From: Tistrella mobilis
Lineage (GTDB): Bacteria > Pseudomonadota > Alphaproteobacteria > Tistrellales > Tistrellaceae
Direction: 5' to 3'
DNA: 64,000 nucleotides
Assembly (NCBI RefSeq): GCF_041468085.1
Contig: NZ_CP121014.1
Coordinates: forward strand, 186,001 to 250,000
Shown: positions 42,290 to 51,249 of the stretch, in pieces
How positions within the stretch are numbered: position 1 is the stretch's first letter
Layout of the letters: each line of letters opens with the position of its first letter
Position numbers and translations under genes: made by a program
Notes under the pieces: generated by a model
Told to the model about the DNA's origin: nothing
Database searches by the model: none
The model's input: only the letters and a program-made list of their open reading frames with translations

Positions 42290-44935
42290 ATGCCTTACAT
42301 GTTCAGGTCGGATATGACATCGACGCAGCTCGCCCCCTGGGGGAAGGCGGATACCAGAGAGGGCGTGCGCCATCATCTCGCCCATCACTGCATGGATGTC
42401 GCGGCCTGTTTCGAGGCCATGACCGCTCTGCCCGTCCTCAAGGCACGGCTCGATGCCGCAGCCGGGTGGCGGCTCTCCCCGATCGTGATGGCCAGGCTGG
42501 CGGTGCTTTGCTTCCTGCATGACGCCGGCAAGTTGAGCCCGGGATTTCAGGGCAAGGGCTGGCCCGATCTGACCTGGCCCGTGCCGCGGGGCGGGCATGT
42601 TTTCGAAGGCGCCGGAATCTTCAGCCGCGGCCCGCTTGAACCGGCGGGGACCGAATTGATGGCGGATCTGCTGGCCTCGTGGGGGGAGAGTACCGAGGCG
42701 CTGCTCCTGGCCTCCATCTCTCATCACGGCCGCCCGTTCCGGCCGCCGGAGAGCTGGGACACCCCCTGGCCGCCCGTGAAGACCGCGCAGGGCATCTATG
42801 ATCCGCTGCAATCGGCCCGGGAGATCGGGGCGATGCTCCGGCGCTGGTTTCCGCTGGCCTGGCCCGAGGGTGGGGAGGATCTGCCCGACCGGCCGGCCTT
42901 TCAACATTTCTATGCCGGCCTGGTCGCCCTGGCCGATTGGATCGGGTCGGACCGGCGCCTCTTTCCCTTTGTGGACGCGCTGGACCCGGCCTATGCCGCG
43001 CGGGCCCGGCATGTGGCCGCCGATGCCATGGGGCGGATCGGTCTCGATGTGCAGGGTTTGCAGCCGCTGGTCAGCGACCGGACCAGCTTCACGCATCTGA
43101 CCGGCTTCGATCTGCCGCGCCCGGCCCAGGCGGCCGCGGCCCGGATCGACGGCGATGAGCGGCTGGTGATCCTGGAGGCGGAGACCGGGTCGGGCAAGAC
43201 CGAGGCCGCCCTCTGGCGGTTCATCCGGCTGTTTGAACGCGGCGCGGTCGACAGCCTCTATTTCGCCCTGCCGACCCGTGCTGCGGCCGTCCAGCTCCAT
43301 CGCCGCGTTCAGAAGGCGCTGGACCGGGTGTTCGGGGCGGCGGCGCCCGAGGCCGTGCTGGCCGTGCCGGGCTATATGCGCTCGGGCACCGCCACCGGCA
43401 TGGCGCTGCCCGACTGGCGCGTCCGCTGGGATGATGAACAGGATGCCGATGAAGGGCGGCTGCTCGCCCGCTGGGCGGCGGAGAGCGGCCGCCGGTATCT
43501 TGCCGCCATGGTCGCGGTCGGTACCGTCGATCAGGCGATGATGGCGGCGCTCAAGGTCAAGCATGCCCATCTGCGCGGCGCTGCCCTGGCCCGCAGCCTG
43601 CTGGTGATCGACGAAGTGCATGCCAGCGACGCCTATATGACCGGGATCCAGACGCGTCTGCTCGATCATCATCTGGAGCGCGGCGGCCATGCCCTGCTGA
43701 TGTCGGCAACGCTTGGTGCCGTGGCCCGCAGCCAATGGCTGAAACGGCGCCTGCCGGACCTCGACCAGGCAGTGGAGGCTCCCTATCCGGCCGTCTGGCG
43801 CAACACCATCCAGGCGCCCGAAGCCGTCCCGGCCGATGGTCGGCCCAAGCAGGTCTCGATCAGCCTGATGCCGGGCATGGAGGCGGCGGCGGTTGCGGCG
43901 GAAGCGCTTGCCGCCGCCCGCGCCGGCGCACGGGTGCTGGTCATCCGCAACACGGTGGATGCCGCCGTCGATTGCTGGACGGCGATCCGTGACGCCCAGG
44001 ATGCAGACCGTGGGGCCGAAGACCAGGAGACCCCCGACCAGGAGACCCCCGACCTGCTCATGCAGCTTGCCGGCGGCCCGGCCCTTCATCATGGCCGCTT
44101 TGCGGCCGAGGATCGGGTTCTGCTCGATCAGGCGGTCGAAGCCGCCCTCTCCCCCGATGACCGCCGCCCGGGGGGCGTGATCGTCATCGGCACCCAGACA
44201 TTGGAACAGAGCCTGGATATCGATGCCGATCTGCTGCTGACCGATCTGTGCCCGATCGACGTGCTGTTGCAGCGTCTCGGCCGGCTGCATCGCCATCTGC
44301 TGTGGCGGCCGGCGGGGTTCGAACGGCCCCGCTGCCGGGTGATGGTTCCAGCGGACGGCCTCTCCCCTCTGCTGGCGCCGGCTTTCGAGAACGGTCTCGG
44401 CGGCTGGGTGAAGGATGGTGTTCTTCAGGGGATCTATCGCGACCTGTCGATCCTGGAGCTGACCCGCCGTCTGATCCTCGATCATCCGGTCTGGGAAATC
44501 CCGGCGATGAACCGCTATCTGGTGGAACAGGCGACCCATCCCGATCGTATCGACCGCCTCCACGGCGAGGGAAATGATGACCGCTGGGCGCGGTATCGCA
44601 ATAGGGTGACCGGCGCAGACATCGCGAAGACGCTCGGCGCCGGCATGGTGACGATCCGGACCGATCAGGACTGGCTGGATCTGGATCCTTTCCCGGCCAA
44701 GGATGAAGAGCGCATCCGCACCCGCCTCGGCGAGGAAGGCGCCCGGATCGTGTTTCCGGAGCCGGCTCCCGGGCCGTTCGGGGCGCTGGTGTCGGAGGTG
44801 GTGCTGCCGGCGCATTGGCATGGGCCGGATCTGCTACAGACTCCCATGATCGATATCGAACCGACCGGTCTGCGCATCAGAACGGGTGACGCGGCGCTGC
44901 TTTATGACAGGCGCGGCGTTTATAAAGAAAAATAG
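42290..44935 (+). CDS. cas3: CRISPR-associated nuclease-helicase Cas3 (type I-E)
   Basis: An 881-residue HD-helicase fusion that degrades DNA recruited by Cascade. The HD nuclease has HHLAHHCMD at residues 28-36 and FLHDAGK with H77-D78. The SF2 helicase has Walker A ETGSGKT (298-304), DEVH box at 441-444 and motif III LMSATLG. Domain order HD then helicase is standard for I-E. ATG 42290 is uncertain; ATGs at 42299 and 42314 are in frame. It is separated from cse1 by 155 bp, so the Cascade operon has its own promoter. Confidence 0.95.
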   Translation: MPYMFRSDMTSTQLAPWGKADTREGVRHHLAHHCMDVAACFEAMTALPVLKARLDAAAGWRLSPIVMARLAVLCFLHDAGKLSPGFQGKGWPDLTWPVPRGGHVFEGAGIFSRGPLEPAGTELMADLLASWGESTEALLLASISHHGRPFRPPESWDTPWPPVKTAQGIYDPLQSAREIGAMLRRWFPLAWPEGGEDLPDRPAFQHFYAGLVALADWIGSDRRLFPFVDALDPAYAARARHVAADAMGRIGLDVQGLQPLVSDRTSFTHLTGFDLPRPAQAAAARIDGDERLVILEAETGSGKTEAALWRFIRLFERGAVDSLYFALPTRAAAVQLHRRVQKALDRVFGAAAPEAVLAVPGYMRSGTATGMALPDWRVRWDDEQDADEGRLLARWAAESGRRYLAAMVAVGTVDQAMMAALKVKHAHLRGAALARSLLVIDEVHASDAYMTGIQTRLLDHHLERGGHALLMSATLGAVARSQWLKRRLPDLDQAVEAPYPAVWRNTIQAPEAVPADGRPKQVSISLMPGMEAAAVAAEALAAARAGARVLVIRNTVDAAVDCWTAIRDAQDADRGAEDQETPDQETPDLLMQLAGGPALHHGRFAAEDRVLLDQAVEAALSPDDRRPGGVIVIGTQTLEQSLDIDADLLLTDLCPIDVLLQRLGRLHRHLLWRPAGFERPRCRVMVPADGLSPLLAPAFENGLGGWVKDGVLQGIYRDLSILELTRRLILDHPVWEIPAMNRYLVEQATHPDRIDRLHGEGNDDRWARYRNRVTGADIAKTLGAGMVTIRTDQDWLDLDPFPAKDEERIRTRLGEEGARIVFPEPAPGPFGALVSEVVLPAHWHGPDLLQTPMIDIEPTGLRIRTGDAALLYDRRGVYKEK

Positions 44936-44970
44936 TTATTGATTAGATCATATATGCATGAATAGGATCG

Positions 44971-44991
44971 TGACAGAATATGAACCTGTCA
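44971..44991. promoter_or_regulatory. Inverted repeat TGACAG-N9-CTGTCA upstream of Cascade
   Basis: TGACAG (44971-44976) and CTGTCA (44986-44991) form a 6-bp-arm inverted repeat with a nine-base centre, 100 bp before cse1 in an AT-rich promoter-like region. The spacing suits a dimeric HTH protein such as the Xre or HicB-like protein upstream. It is an operator candidate only. Confidence 0.45.
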
Positions 44992-44999
44992 CGCCGATC

Positions 45000-45072
45000 G
45001 GTTCCCCGCTTCTGCGGGATAGCCCTTATTTCTCTTTGATCGAACGGTTTCCCCGCCTCGGTGGGGCACACC
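45000..45072 (+). ncRNA. Degenerate two-repeat mini-CRISPR upstream of cse1
   Basis: Two decayed I-E repeats, GGTTCCCCGC-TTCT-GCGGG then ATAGCCC (45000-45025), and GGTTTCCCCGCC-TC-GGTGGGG then CACACC (45046-45072), flank a 20-base spacer-like segment (45026-45045). Both keep a perfect central hairpin although the bases differ from the array consensus. This arrangement beside the Cascade operon is that of CreA/CreR-type RNAs, which use partial matches to guide Cascade onto a promoter without cleavage. A 49-codon frame (44958-45107) crosses the region and is an alternative explanation. Transcription is not shown. Confidence 0.55.
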
Positions 45073-45090
45073 ATTCGGAGCCTTACGCTC

Positions 45091-46698
45091 ATGCCAAATC
45101 TCCTTGAAAACGAAGTCTTTACCGTCAATCCCCTCGGCCCCTGCACCCTGCCGGGTCTGCTCGCGGCACTTGGAGCCGACGAGGTGGACGATCTGCCGGC
45201 GCTCCGGCCACATCAGGAACCGGCCCTGCACATGACGCTGGTGCAGATCGCGGCTCTTGGCCTGCATCAGGCGGGGTTGACGACGCTGCCGGCGGATGAA
45301 GAGGGCTGGCGGGTCGTGCTGCGTGGCCTGACGCCCGAGCATCCGGACGATGCCCCCTGGTGTCTGGTGGTGGCCGACCCGGCGAAGCCCGCTTTCTTTC
45401 AGCCGCCGGTGCCGGACGGGCTGGTGCTGAAGAACGAGGTTCCGACGCCCGACGGGATCGATCTGCTGATCACCTCGCGCAATCACGATCTGAAACAGGC
45501 TGTCGCCCGGCGCCATGCGGCGGAGGACTGGGCCTATGCGCTGATCTCGGTCCAGACCTCGGAAGGTTATGGCGGGGCCGGCAATCACGGCATCGTCCGG
45601 ATGAATGGCGGGTCGTCCTCGCGCCCGATGCTCGGACTGGCCCCCTTGCCCGACGGGCATGCCGCGCGCTGGCCGCGGCTGGGGGCCCGGTTCCGGCGGG
45701 ATGTCGAACGCCTGCTGGCGACGCGCGATCAGGCGCCCGAGATCGGCGTGCTCTATCCGGCATCGGGCGGGCTGGGTCTCACCTGGACGGCCCCCTGGCC
45801 GGAAGGCCGGCAGCTTGCGCTCGACCGCCTCGATATCTGGTTCGTCGAGGCGTGCCGGCGTATCCGGCTGGAGCCGGCCGGCGACGGGTTTCGCGCCCGC
45901 AAGGGCACGTCCAAGGCGCCCCGTATCGACGGCAAGCACATGAAGGGCATGCTTGGTGACCCCTGGGCACCGGTGCATGTGGTCGAGCAGAAGAGCTTCA
46001 CTCTTTCCAGTGGAAATTTCGACTACGAGACGCTGGTTAAACTGCTGCTGCCGGAGACCTCGCAGGAGTGGCAGCTCCCGCTCCTGGCACGTCCCTCCGA
46101 GGCCGAGAAGAAGCAGACCATGGCTGTGATCGCGCAGGCGCTGTCGCGTGGCAACAGCAAGACCGAAGGCTTCAAGTCGCGGATCATCCCGCTCAGCGGC
46201 AAGGTGGCACGGGCATTCGGGCGTGGGCCGGCGCATGAGGATCTGGTCGTCCTTTCCCGGGCCCAGGTCAAGGACATCGACGATATGAGCCAGGCGCTCC
46301 GCAACGCCCTGGTCCTGGTGGCGGCGGGCGGTGATCACGAGCGGATCAAGAAGGAAACCTACGAATACACCACACCGGCGCGGGCGGCGCTGCGTGACGT
46401 TGCAGACGGGCTGTTCTTCGAGCACCTCTGGAAACGGTTCGAAGCCAGAACCGATGCCGGCGGCAAAGCCGACGGCGATGCCGCAGCGGAGGCCGCCCGG
46501 CAGGCCTTCGTGACGGCGCTTCATGATCACGCGGTCCGGATCTTCGAGGCGGCATTGCCGGAGATCCCGTGCCCGTCGATCCGGCGACCACGGGCGGAAG
46601 CCAGGGCGCGGGAGCTGTTCAGTGCCGGGATGCGCAAACGTTTCCCCTTCATCTCCACCAGCCCCAGCCCCAGGGATGACGATGATGTCGCAGCCTGA
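45091..46698 (+). CDS. cse1: Cascade large subunit Cse1/Cas8e
   Basis: A 535-residue type I-E large subunit, which reads the PAM and recruits Cas3. Family support comes from LRPHQEPALHMTLVQIAALGL near residue 45, ISVQTSEGYGGAGNHGIVRM near 165 and its place before a small Cse2 gene. ATG 45091 begins MPNLLENEVFTVNP, the expected N-terminus; earlier in-frame starts fall in the mini-CRISPR. It overlaps cse2 by 17 bp. Length is slightly above the E. coli protein. Confidence 0.92.
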   Translation: MPNLLENEVFTVNPLGPCTLPGLLAALGADEVDDLPALRPHQEPALHMTLVQIAALGLHQAGLTTLPADEEGWRVVLRGLTPEHPDDAPWCLVVADPAKPAFFQPPVPDGLVLKNEVPTPDGIDLLITSRNHDLKQAVARRHAAEDWAYALISVQTSEGYGGAGNHGIVRMNGGSSSRPMLGLAPLPDGHAARWPRLGARFRRDVERLLATRDQAPEIGVLYPASGGLGLTWTAPWPEGRQLALDRLDIWFVEACRRIRLEPAGDGFRARKGTSKAPRIDGKHMKGMLGDPWAPVHVVEQKSFTLSSGNFDYETLVKLLLPETSQEWQLPLLARPSEAEKKQTMAVIAQALSRGNSKTEGFKSRIIPLSGKVARAFGRGPAHEDLVVLSRAQVKDIDDMSQALRNALVLVAAGGDHERIKKETYEYTTPARAALRDVADGLFFEHLWKRFEARTDAGGKADGDAAAEAARQAFVTALHDHAVRIFEAALPEIPCPSIRRPRAEARARELFSAGMRKRFPFISTSPSPRDDDDVAA

Positions 46699-47263
46699 CA
46701 CTTTCGCGGCGCAGGTCGCGACGCTGTCCGCTCAGCTCCTGAAATTCGACGGCGGCGACCGGGCCGCCCTCCGCCGCATGGAGCCGGACACGCCGGCCCC
46801 CCCGGCCTATTGGCGGCTGGTGACGGTCGCGGGTTTCATCCACTGGTCCGAGGAGAAACAGGCGGTTCTGCGCCGTGTCGTGCGGCAGATGGCCCTGCTG
46901 GTGCCGGCGGGAGAGACCGACAAGGTCACCCTCCACAAGACGGATCGTCCTCTGGGCGCCGTGCTCTGCGATGGCGGTGACGGTGAATGGGCCTCCAGAG
47001 GCGGCGCCCCCCAACCGGTGATATCGGAAGACCGTCTGGCCCGGTTCCTGGCGATGCCGGCGCGCGGACGGGGCGATGCGCTCGACCGGATGTTGCGCGG
47101 CATCGCTCGCAGGCGCAGCCCCGCTCTCGGCATCGATTGCGGCGAGCTGCTCATGCTTGCCCTGCGTCCCGACGACACCGCCCGGCTCAACGACATCGCC
47201 CGCGACTATTACCGCCGTCTCGACCAGGCCACCCGTTCAGCACAGCAGAAAGCGACTGCCTGA
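46682..47263 (+). CDS. cse2: Cascade small subunit Cse2
   Basis: A 193-residue helical protein, which binds along the crRNA-target hybrid in Cascade. The segment RRMEPDTPAPPAYWRLV and C-terminal DCGELLMLALRPDDTARLNDIARDYY fit the family. Start is the ATG-ATG pair at 46682-46687, inside the end of cse1, showing translational coupling. Its stop overlaps the cas7 start (TGATG). Confidence 0.92.
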   Translation: MMSQPDTFAAQVATLSAQLLKFDGGDRAALRRMEPDTPAPPAYWRLVTVAGFIHWSEEKQAVLRRVVRQMALLVPAGETDKVTLHKTDRPLGAVLCDGGDGEWASRGGAPQPVISEDRLARFLAMPARGRGDALDRMLRGIARRRSPALGIDCGELLMLALRPDDTARLNDIARDYYRRLDQATRSAQQKATA

Positions 47264-48411
47264 TGTCCGCGCCCCGTTTCATTCAGATCCACAGCCTTCA
47301 TGCCTATACCGCGGTCCTGCTCAATCGCGATGACAGCGGCCTCGCCAAGCGTCTGCCCTATGGGGGTGTGATGCGGACCCGGGTTTCCTCGCAGTGCCTG
47401 AAGCGGCACTGGCGGATCGAGGAAAGCGACCCCCATGCGCTGGCGAAGCTCGACGGCTTCGTCGACTCGTTCCGCTCCCGCGAGCTGGTGACCAAGAAGG
47501 TCCTGCGGCCGCTCGACGGACGGTTTCCGGCCGAGGTCGTGAAGGCCCTTGAGGCCGAAATCCAGAAGGCGGTCTATGGCGACAAGGGCGCCGACCGAAA
47601 GAACCGTCAGACGCTGCTGCTGGGTGCGCCCGAGATCGACTGGCTGGCGGCAGAGGCCGTCCGGCTGGCCGAGGCTGCGGCAGGTGATCCGGCCGAGGCC
47701 AAGGCCGTGGTGACCGAGTGGGCGAAATCGGTGAAGGACAATCTGAAGGTGCTGCGCGAGCAGACCGCGCTGCCGGGCGGGCTCGCAGCGGCTCTGTTCG
47801 GGCGGATGGTCACCTCCGACCCGGCCGCCAATCTCGACGCCCCGATCCATGTCGCCCATGCCTTCACCGTCCATGGTGAAGAGACCGAGAGCGACTATTT
47901 CACCGCCGTCGACGATCTTTGGGAGCCGGGCCAGGATCATGGCGCCGACACCATCCAGGAAACCGAGCTGACCTCGGGCCTGTTCTACGGCTATGTCGTG
48001 GTCGATCTGCCCCTGCTGATCAAAAATTGCGGCGATGATGCGGCCCTGGCCGGCCGTGTAGTCGAGCATCTGGTGCATCTGGTGGCCGAAGTGTCGCCGG
48101 GGGCCAAGCTGGGCTCGACCGCGCCCTATGGCCGCGCGGGGCTGATGCTGATCGAGGCCGGTGACCGCCAGCCGCGCAGCCTGGCCGGGGCCTTCCGGAC
48201 GGCGCTGTCCGGGTCGGATCTCGACCAGGCCATCACCGCCCTCGATGACGAGCTGGGCCGTATGGATCGGGCCTATGAGACGGGGGAGGCGCGGTGCCAT
48301 CTTTCCCTCGGCGTGGCTTTGGCGGCGGGCGGCGAGCAGGGCTCGCTCAGGACGATCGCTTCCTGGGCCGGGGAGCGGGTCGTGGATGCAGCACCGGAGG
48401 CTGCGGCATGA
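47263..48411 (+). CDS. cas7: Cascade backbone subunit Cas7e (Cse4)
   Basis: A 382-residue RAMP-fold protein that polymerises along the crRNA. Hallmarks are FIQIHSLHAYTAVLLNRDDSG at the N-terminus, RTRVSSQCLKRHWR near residue 45 and HVAHAFTVHGEETESDYFTAV near 205. The ATG at 47263 overlaps the cse2 stop by one base. It overlaps cas5 by 4 bp. Confidence 0.96.
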   Translation: MSAPRFIQIHSLHAYTAVLLNRDDSGLAKRLPYGGVMRTRVSSQCLKRHWRIEESDPHALAKLDGFVDSFRSRELVTKKVLRPLDGRFPAEVVKALEAEIQKAVYGDKGADRKNRQTLLLGAPEIDWLAAEAVRLAEAAAGDPAEAKAVVTEWAKSVKDNLKVLREQTALPGGLAAALFGRMVTSDPAANLDAPIHVAHAFTVHGEETESDYFTAVDDLWEPGQDHGADTIQETELTSGLFYGYVVVDLPLLIKNCGDDAALAGRVVEHLVHLVAEVSPGAKLGSTAPYGRAGLMLIEAGDRQPRSLAGAFRTALSGSDLDQAITALDDELGRMDRAYETGEARCHLSLGVALAAGGEQGSLRTIASWAGERVVDAAPEAAA

Positions 48412-49187
48412 CGCCGGCCGGCCATGACTGGCTGGTGCTGCGGCTGGAAGCGCCGATGGTGGCGTTCGGTGGGGTGGCAATCGACCAGGTCGGTGTCACC
48501 CGTGACTTCCCGGCAGCCTCGATGCTCACCGGTCTGATCGGCAATGCCCTGGGCTGGCACCGGACCGATACGGCCCGGCACCAGAACCTGCAGGACCGGC
48601 TGATCTTCGCGGCCCGGCGCGATGCGGAACCGGTGCCGGCGCGGCTCACCGACATGCAGAATGCCCAGCTCGGCAAAACCGATCGCGGCTGGACCACATG
48701 GGGCCAGCCGGAAGGCCGTGACGGGGCCAGCTATGCGGCCCCCCATCGTCGCCAGCGCGACTATCTGGCCGATCTCTGCGTCACCGTCGTCCTCCGGCTT
48801 GCGGATCGTCCGGAGGATCGGGGGCCGGGGGCGGACAGTCTTCACATCGAGGAGATCGAGGCGGCCTTCCACCGGCCGGCCCGGCCGCTGTTCATCGGCC
48901 GCAAGCCCTGCCTGCCGGTCGGGCCGATCGCGCAGGGGCGGGTCAAGGCCGCCACGGCCCATGCTGCCCTGGGATGCGTGCCGGCGGTGTACACCTCCGG
49001 GGACTGCCGGGCGCTCTGGCCGGTGGGTGACGGCCCGTCCGACCGGCCGGATGCCGACCGTGTGGTGGCGCTCGCCGATCTGCGCAACTGGCTGACCGGC
49101 CTGCATGGCGGCACCCGGATGGTCGTGGAAGGCCGGGTGACGGCACAGATGGCGCCGGCCGCCGTGCAGCAGGGGGGCGCGCCATGA
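48408..49187 (+). CDS. cas5: Cascade subunit Cas5e
   Basis: A 259-residue protein that caps the 5' handle of the crRNA. LVLRLEAPMVAFGGVAIDQ at the start and TRDFPAASMLTGLIGNALG next to it are typical Cas5 elements, as is RRQRDYLADLCVTV. Starts at ATG overlapping the cas7 stop (ATGA) and overlaps cas6e likewise. Confidence 0.95.
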   Translation: MTPAGHDWLVLRLEAPMVAFGGVAIDQVGVTRDFPAASMLTGLIGNALGWHRTDTARHQNLQDRLIFAARRDAEPVPARLTDMQNAQLGKTDRGWTTWGQPEGRDGASYAAPHRRQRDYLADLCVTVVLRLADRPEDRGPGADSLHIEEIEAAFHRPARPLFIGRKPCLPVGPIAQGRVKAATAHAALGCVPAVYTSGDCRALWPVGDGPSDRPDADRVVALADLRNWLTGLHGGTRMVVEGRVTAQMAPAAVQQGGAP

Positions 49188-49969
49188 CCGATCTCCACTT
49201 CATCCGGCTCACGCTGCATCTCGATGAACTCGGCCGCTGGGCAGCCGGGCGCGATCGCGGCTGGGCCGGCCGGGGCGTGCGCCAGACCTTCGATGAAGGG
49301 CGTGCCCTGCACCATCTGCTGGCCGAGACCTTCGGCCAGGGGGTTCTTCAGCCGTTCCGCCTGTTTCCGATGGCCGGCGGAGAGCGGGGCAGTCTCTATG
49401 CCTATGCCACGACCGATGCCGCGGCCCTGACCGAGACGGCCAGGGCCTGCGCCATGCCCGAGATCGAAGCGGTGGTGGATCTCGACCGGATCCAGGGCAA
49501 GCCGATGCCCGGCCACTGGACAGCCGGACGTCGGTTCGGCTTCGATGTCAGGGTCCGGCCGGTGCGTCGGATTTCCCGGCCGCTGCCGCGCGCCGATGGC
49601 GATGCCTTCGCACCCGGTGCCGAACTCGATGCCTTCCTGGTCGAGGCCCTGCGCCGCTTTCCGGAAGGCGCCCGGGACGAGGCCATGCTCCGGGCCGGGC
49701 GCAGCCGGGAGGCGGTCTATGCCGACTGGCTGGCTGAACAGATCGGCACTGCGGCGCAGCTGGAGGCGGGAACCCGGCTCGCCGGCTTCGAACGCCGCCG
49801 CCTGGCCAGGACCGGCCGGGCGCCGGAGGGGCCGGATGCGATCCTCCATGGCACGCTCGTGATCACCGATCCCGAAGCCTTCGCCGCACTGCTCGCCCGC
49901 GGCCTCGGCCGGCATCGGGCCTATGGTTACGGCATGCTTCTGCTCAGGCCGCCGGGCCGGGACGGGTGA
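49184..49969 (+). CDS. cas6e: crRNA endoribonuclease Cas6e
   Basis: A 261-residue double-ferredoxin RNase that cuts the repeat RNA of type I-E arrays. The catalytic His is in RALHHLLAETFG (H43/H44), and the glycine-rich loop near the C-terminus is GLGRHRAYGYGMLLL. Starts at ATG overlapping the cas5 stop. It is the only Cas6 in the window and could also process the mini-CRISPR at 45.0 kb. Confidence 0.95.
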   Translation: MTDLHFIRLTLHLDELGRWAAGRDRGWAGRGVRQTFDEGRALHHLLAETFGQGVLQPFRLFPMAGGERGSLYAYATTDAAALTETARACAMPEIEAVVDLDRIQGKPMPGHWTAGRRFGFDVRVRPVRRISRPLPRADGDAFAPGAELDAFLVEALRRFPEGARDEAMLRAGRSREAVYADWLAEQIGTAAQLEAGTRLAGFERRRLARTGRAPEGPDAILHGTLVITDPEAFAALLARGLGRHRAYGYGMLLLRPPGRDG

Positions 49970-49973
49970 TCTT

Positions 49974-50936
49974 ATGCTCAGCGGTCGTCTGGGGCTGGAG
50001 AAGGCCCGCATTCCGCATCTGGACCGGCACGGCCTGGTCTGGCTCGATCGTGGGCGTCTGGAGGTGGAGGATGGCTGTCTGCGCTTCGTGACCGCCGGCG
50101 GCGGTGAGCTTGCGGCGGGGGATTACCAGATTCCCCATCAGGCGATCTCTATCGTGCTGCTGGGGCCTGGCTCCAGCGTCACCCATGATGCCCTCCGCCT
50201 CCTCGCCCGCCATGGCTGCGCGCTTGCAGCTATTGGCGAGGGGGCCGTGCGCTTCTATACAGCGCCGCCGCTTCTGCCCGACAGCTCCGCCGTCGCCCGT
50301 GCCCAGGTCGCGGCCTGGGCCGATCCCGCGCGCCGGATGGAGGTTGCGCGGGCGATGTATGCGCTGCGCTTCGGCGAGATCGTGCGGACCCGCGACATCG
50401 ATGTCCTGCGGGGGCAGGAGGGCGCGCGGATCAAGCAGAGCTATGCGCTGGCCGCACAGCGCTTCGGGGTATCATGGCACGGGCGCCGCTACGACCGTGC
50501 CAATCCCGAGGCGGGAGACCTCCCCAACCAGGCGATCAACCATGCCGCAACGGCGATGAGTTCAGCCGCCGCCGTTGCTGTGGCGGCCGTCGGCGCAATT
50601 CCGCAGCTGGGGTTCATTCACGAGGATTCAGGGCAGTCCTTCGTCCTCGATATCGCGGATCTCCATCGTCACGATCTTGTGCTGGAGATTGCCTTCGGGG
50701 CCGCCCGGGATGCGCTCAAGACCCATGATCCGATCGAGCGGATCGTTCGCCGGCGGGCCGCACAGCTCTTTCGGCAGAAATCGGTGATCCCGCTGATGAT
50801 CGACCGCATCAAGAGCCTGCTCGCGGTCGATGCCCAAGGGAAAGATGCCCAGGCTAAAGATGATCAGGCGAAAGATGCTCAGGCGAAAGATGATGAACGT
50901 GTGAAGGATGACCTCCGCGTAGAGGATGACGGCTGA
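49974..50936 (+). CDS. cas1: CRISPR integrase Cas1 (type I-E)
   Basis: A 320-residue Cas1. Metal-site residues are H216 in FIHEDSG and D229 in LDIADL, with the acidic residue expected before LPNQAINHAAT. The ATG at 49974 begins MLSGRLGLEKARIP as in other Cas1e proteins. The last ~35 residues are a charged, repetitive tail (DAQAKDD units) not part of the usual fold, arising from a short DNA repeat at about 50835-50910. It overlaps cas2 by one base. Confidence 0.95.
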   Translation: MLSGRLGLEKARIPHLDRHGLVWLDRGRLEVEDGCLRFVTAGGGELAAGDYQIPHQAISIVLLGPGSSVTHDALRLLARHGCALAAIGEGAVRFYTAPPLLPDSSAVARAQVAAWADPARRMEVARAMYALRFGEIVRTRDIDVLRGQEGARIKQSYALAAQRFGVSWHGRRYDRANPEAGDLPNQAINHAATAMSSAAAVAVAAVGAIPQLGFIHEDSGQSFVLDIADLHRHDLVLEIAFGAARDALKTHDPIERIVRRRAAQLFRQKSVIPLMIDRIKSLLAVDAQGKDAQAKDDQAKDAQAKDDERVKDDLRVEDDG

Positions 50937-51241
50937 TGCCCATGGTCGTGGTGGTCACCCGCGATGTGGAGGGCCGATACCGGGGATTTCTCGGCTCCGT
51001 GATGCTCGAACTGTCACCGGGGGTTTATGCTCATCCGCGCATGAATGCCGGCGTCCGGCAGCGGATCTGGTCTGTGCTCGAAGAGTGGTACGGCCATCTC
51101 CAGCGGGGCAGTATCGTCATGACCTGGGCCGACAGCGCCGCCCATGGCGGCCTGGGCCTCAGCGCCCTCGGGGAGCCGCCAAAGGACATCGTATCGCATG
51201 ATGGGATGCTCCTGGTCCGGCGCCTCTTGCGGAAGGGGTGA
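50936..51241 (+). CDS. cas2: CRISPR adaptation protein Cas2 (type I-E)
   Basis: A 101-residue CasE-group Cas2: MPMVVVVTRDVEGRYRGFLG at the start and VYAHPRMNAGVRQRIW in the middle. It forms the Cas1-Cas2 integration complex. ATG at 50936 overlaps the cas1 stop. It is the last gene of the Cascade/adaptation operon, 50 bp before array 4. Confidence 0.96.
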   Translation: MPMVVVVTRDVEGRYRGFLGSVMLELSPGVYAHPRMNAGVRQRIWSVLEEWYGHLQRGSIVMTWADSAAHGGLGLSALGEPPKDIVSHDGMLLVRRLLRKG

Positions 51242-51249
51242 TCGCCAGC

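Noticed and set aside
42224-44821. 865-residue minus-strand frame opposite cas3
   Set aside because: Antisense shadow; cas3 motifs on the plus strand are unambiguous.
44954-44965. Three-codon frame MHE as a CreT-like toxin
   Set aside because: It is close to the mini-CRISPR but has no rare tandem Arg codons and no strong ribosome binding site; too short to claim.
45000-45072. tracrRNA for a type II system
   Set aside because: No cas9 is present and the repeats match the type I-E form.
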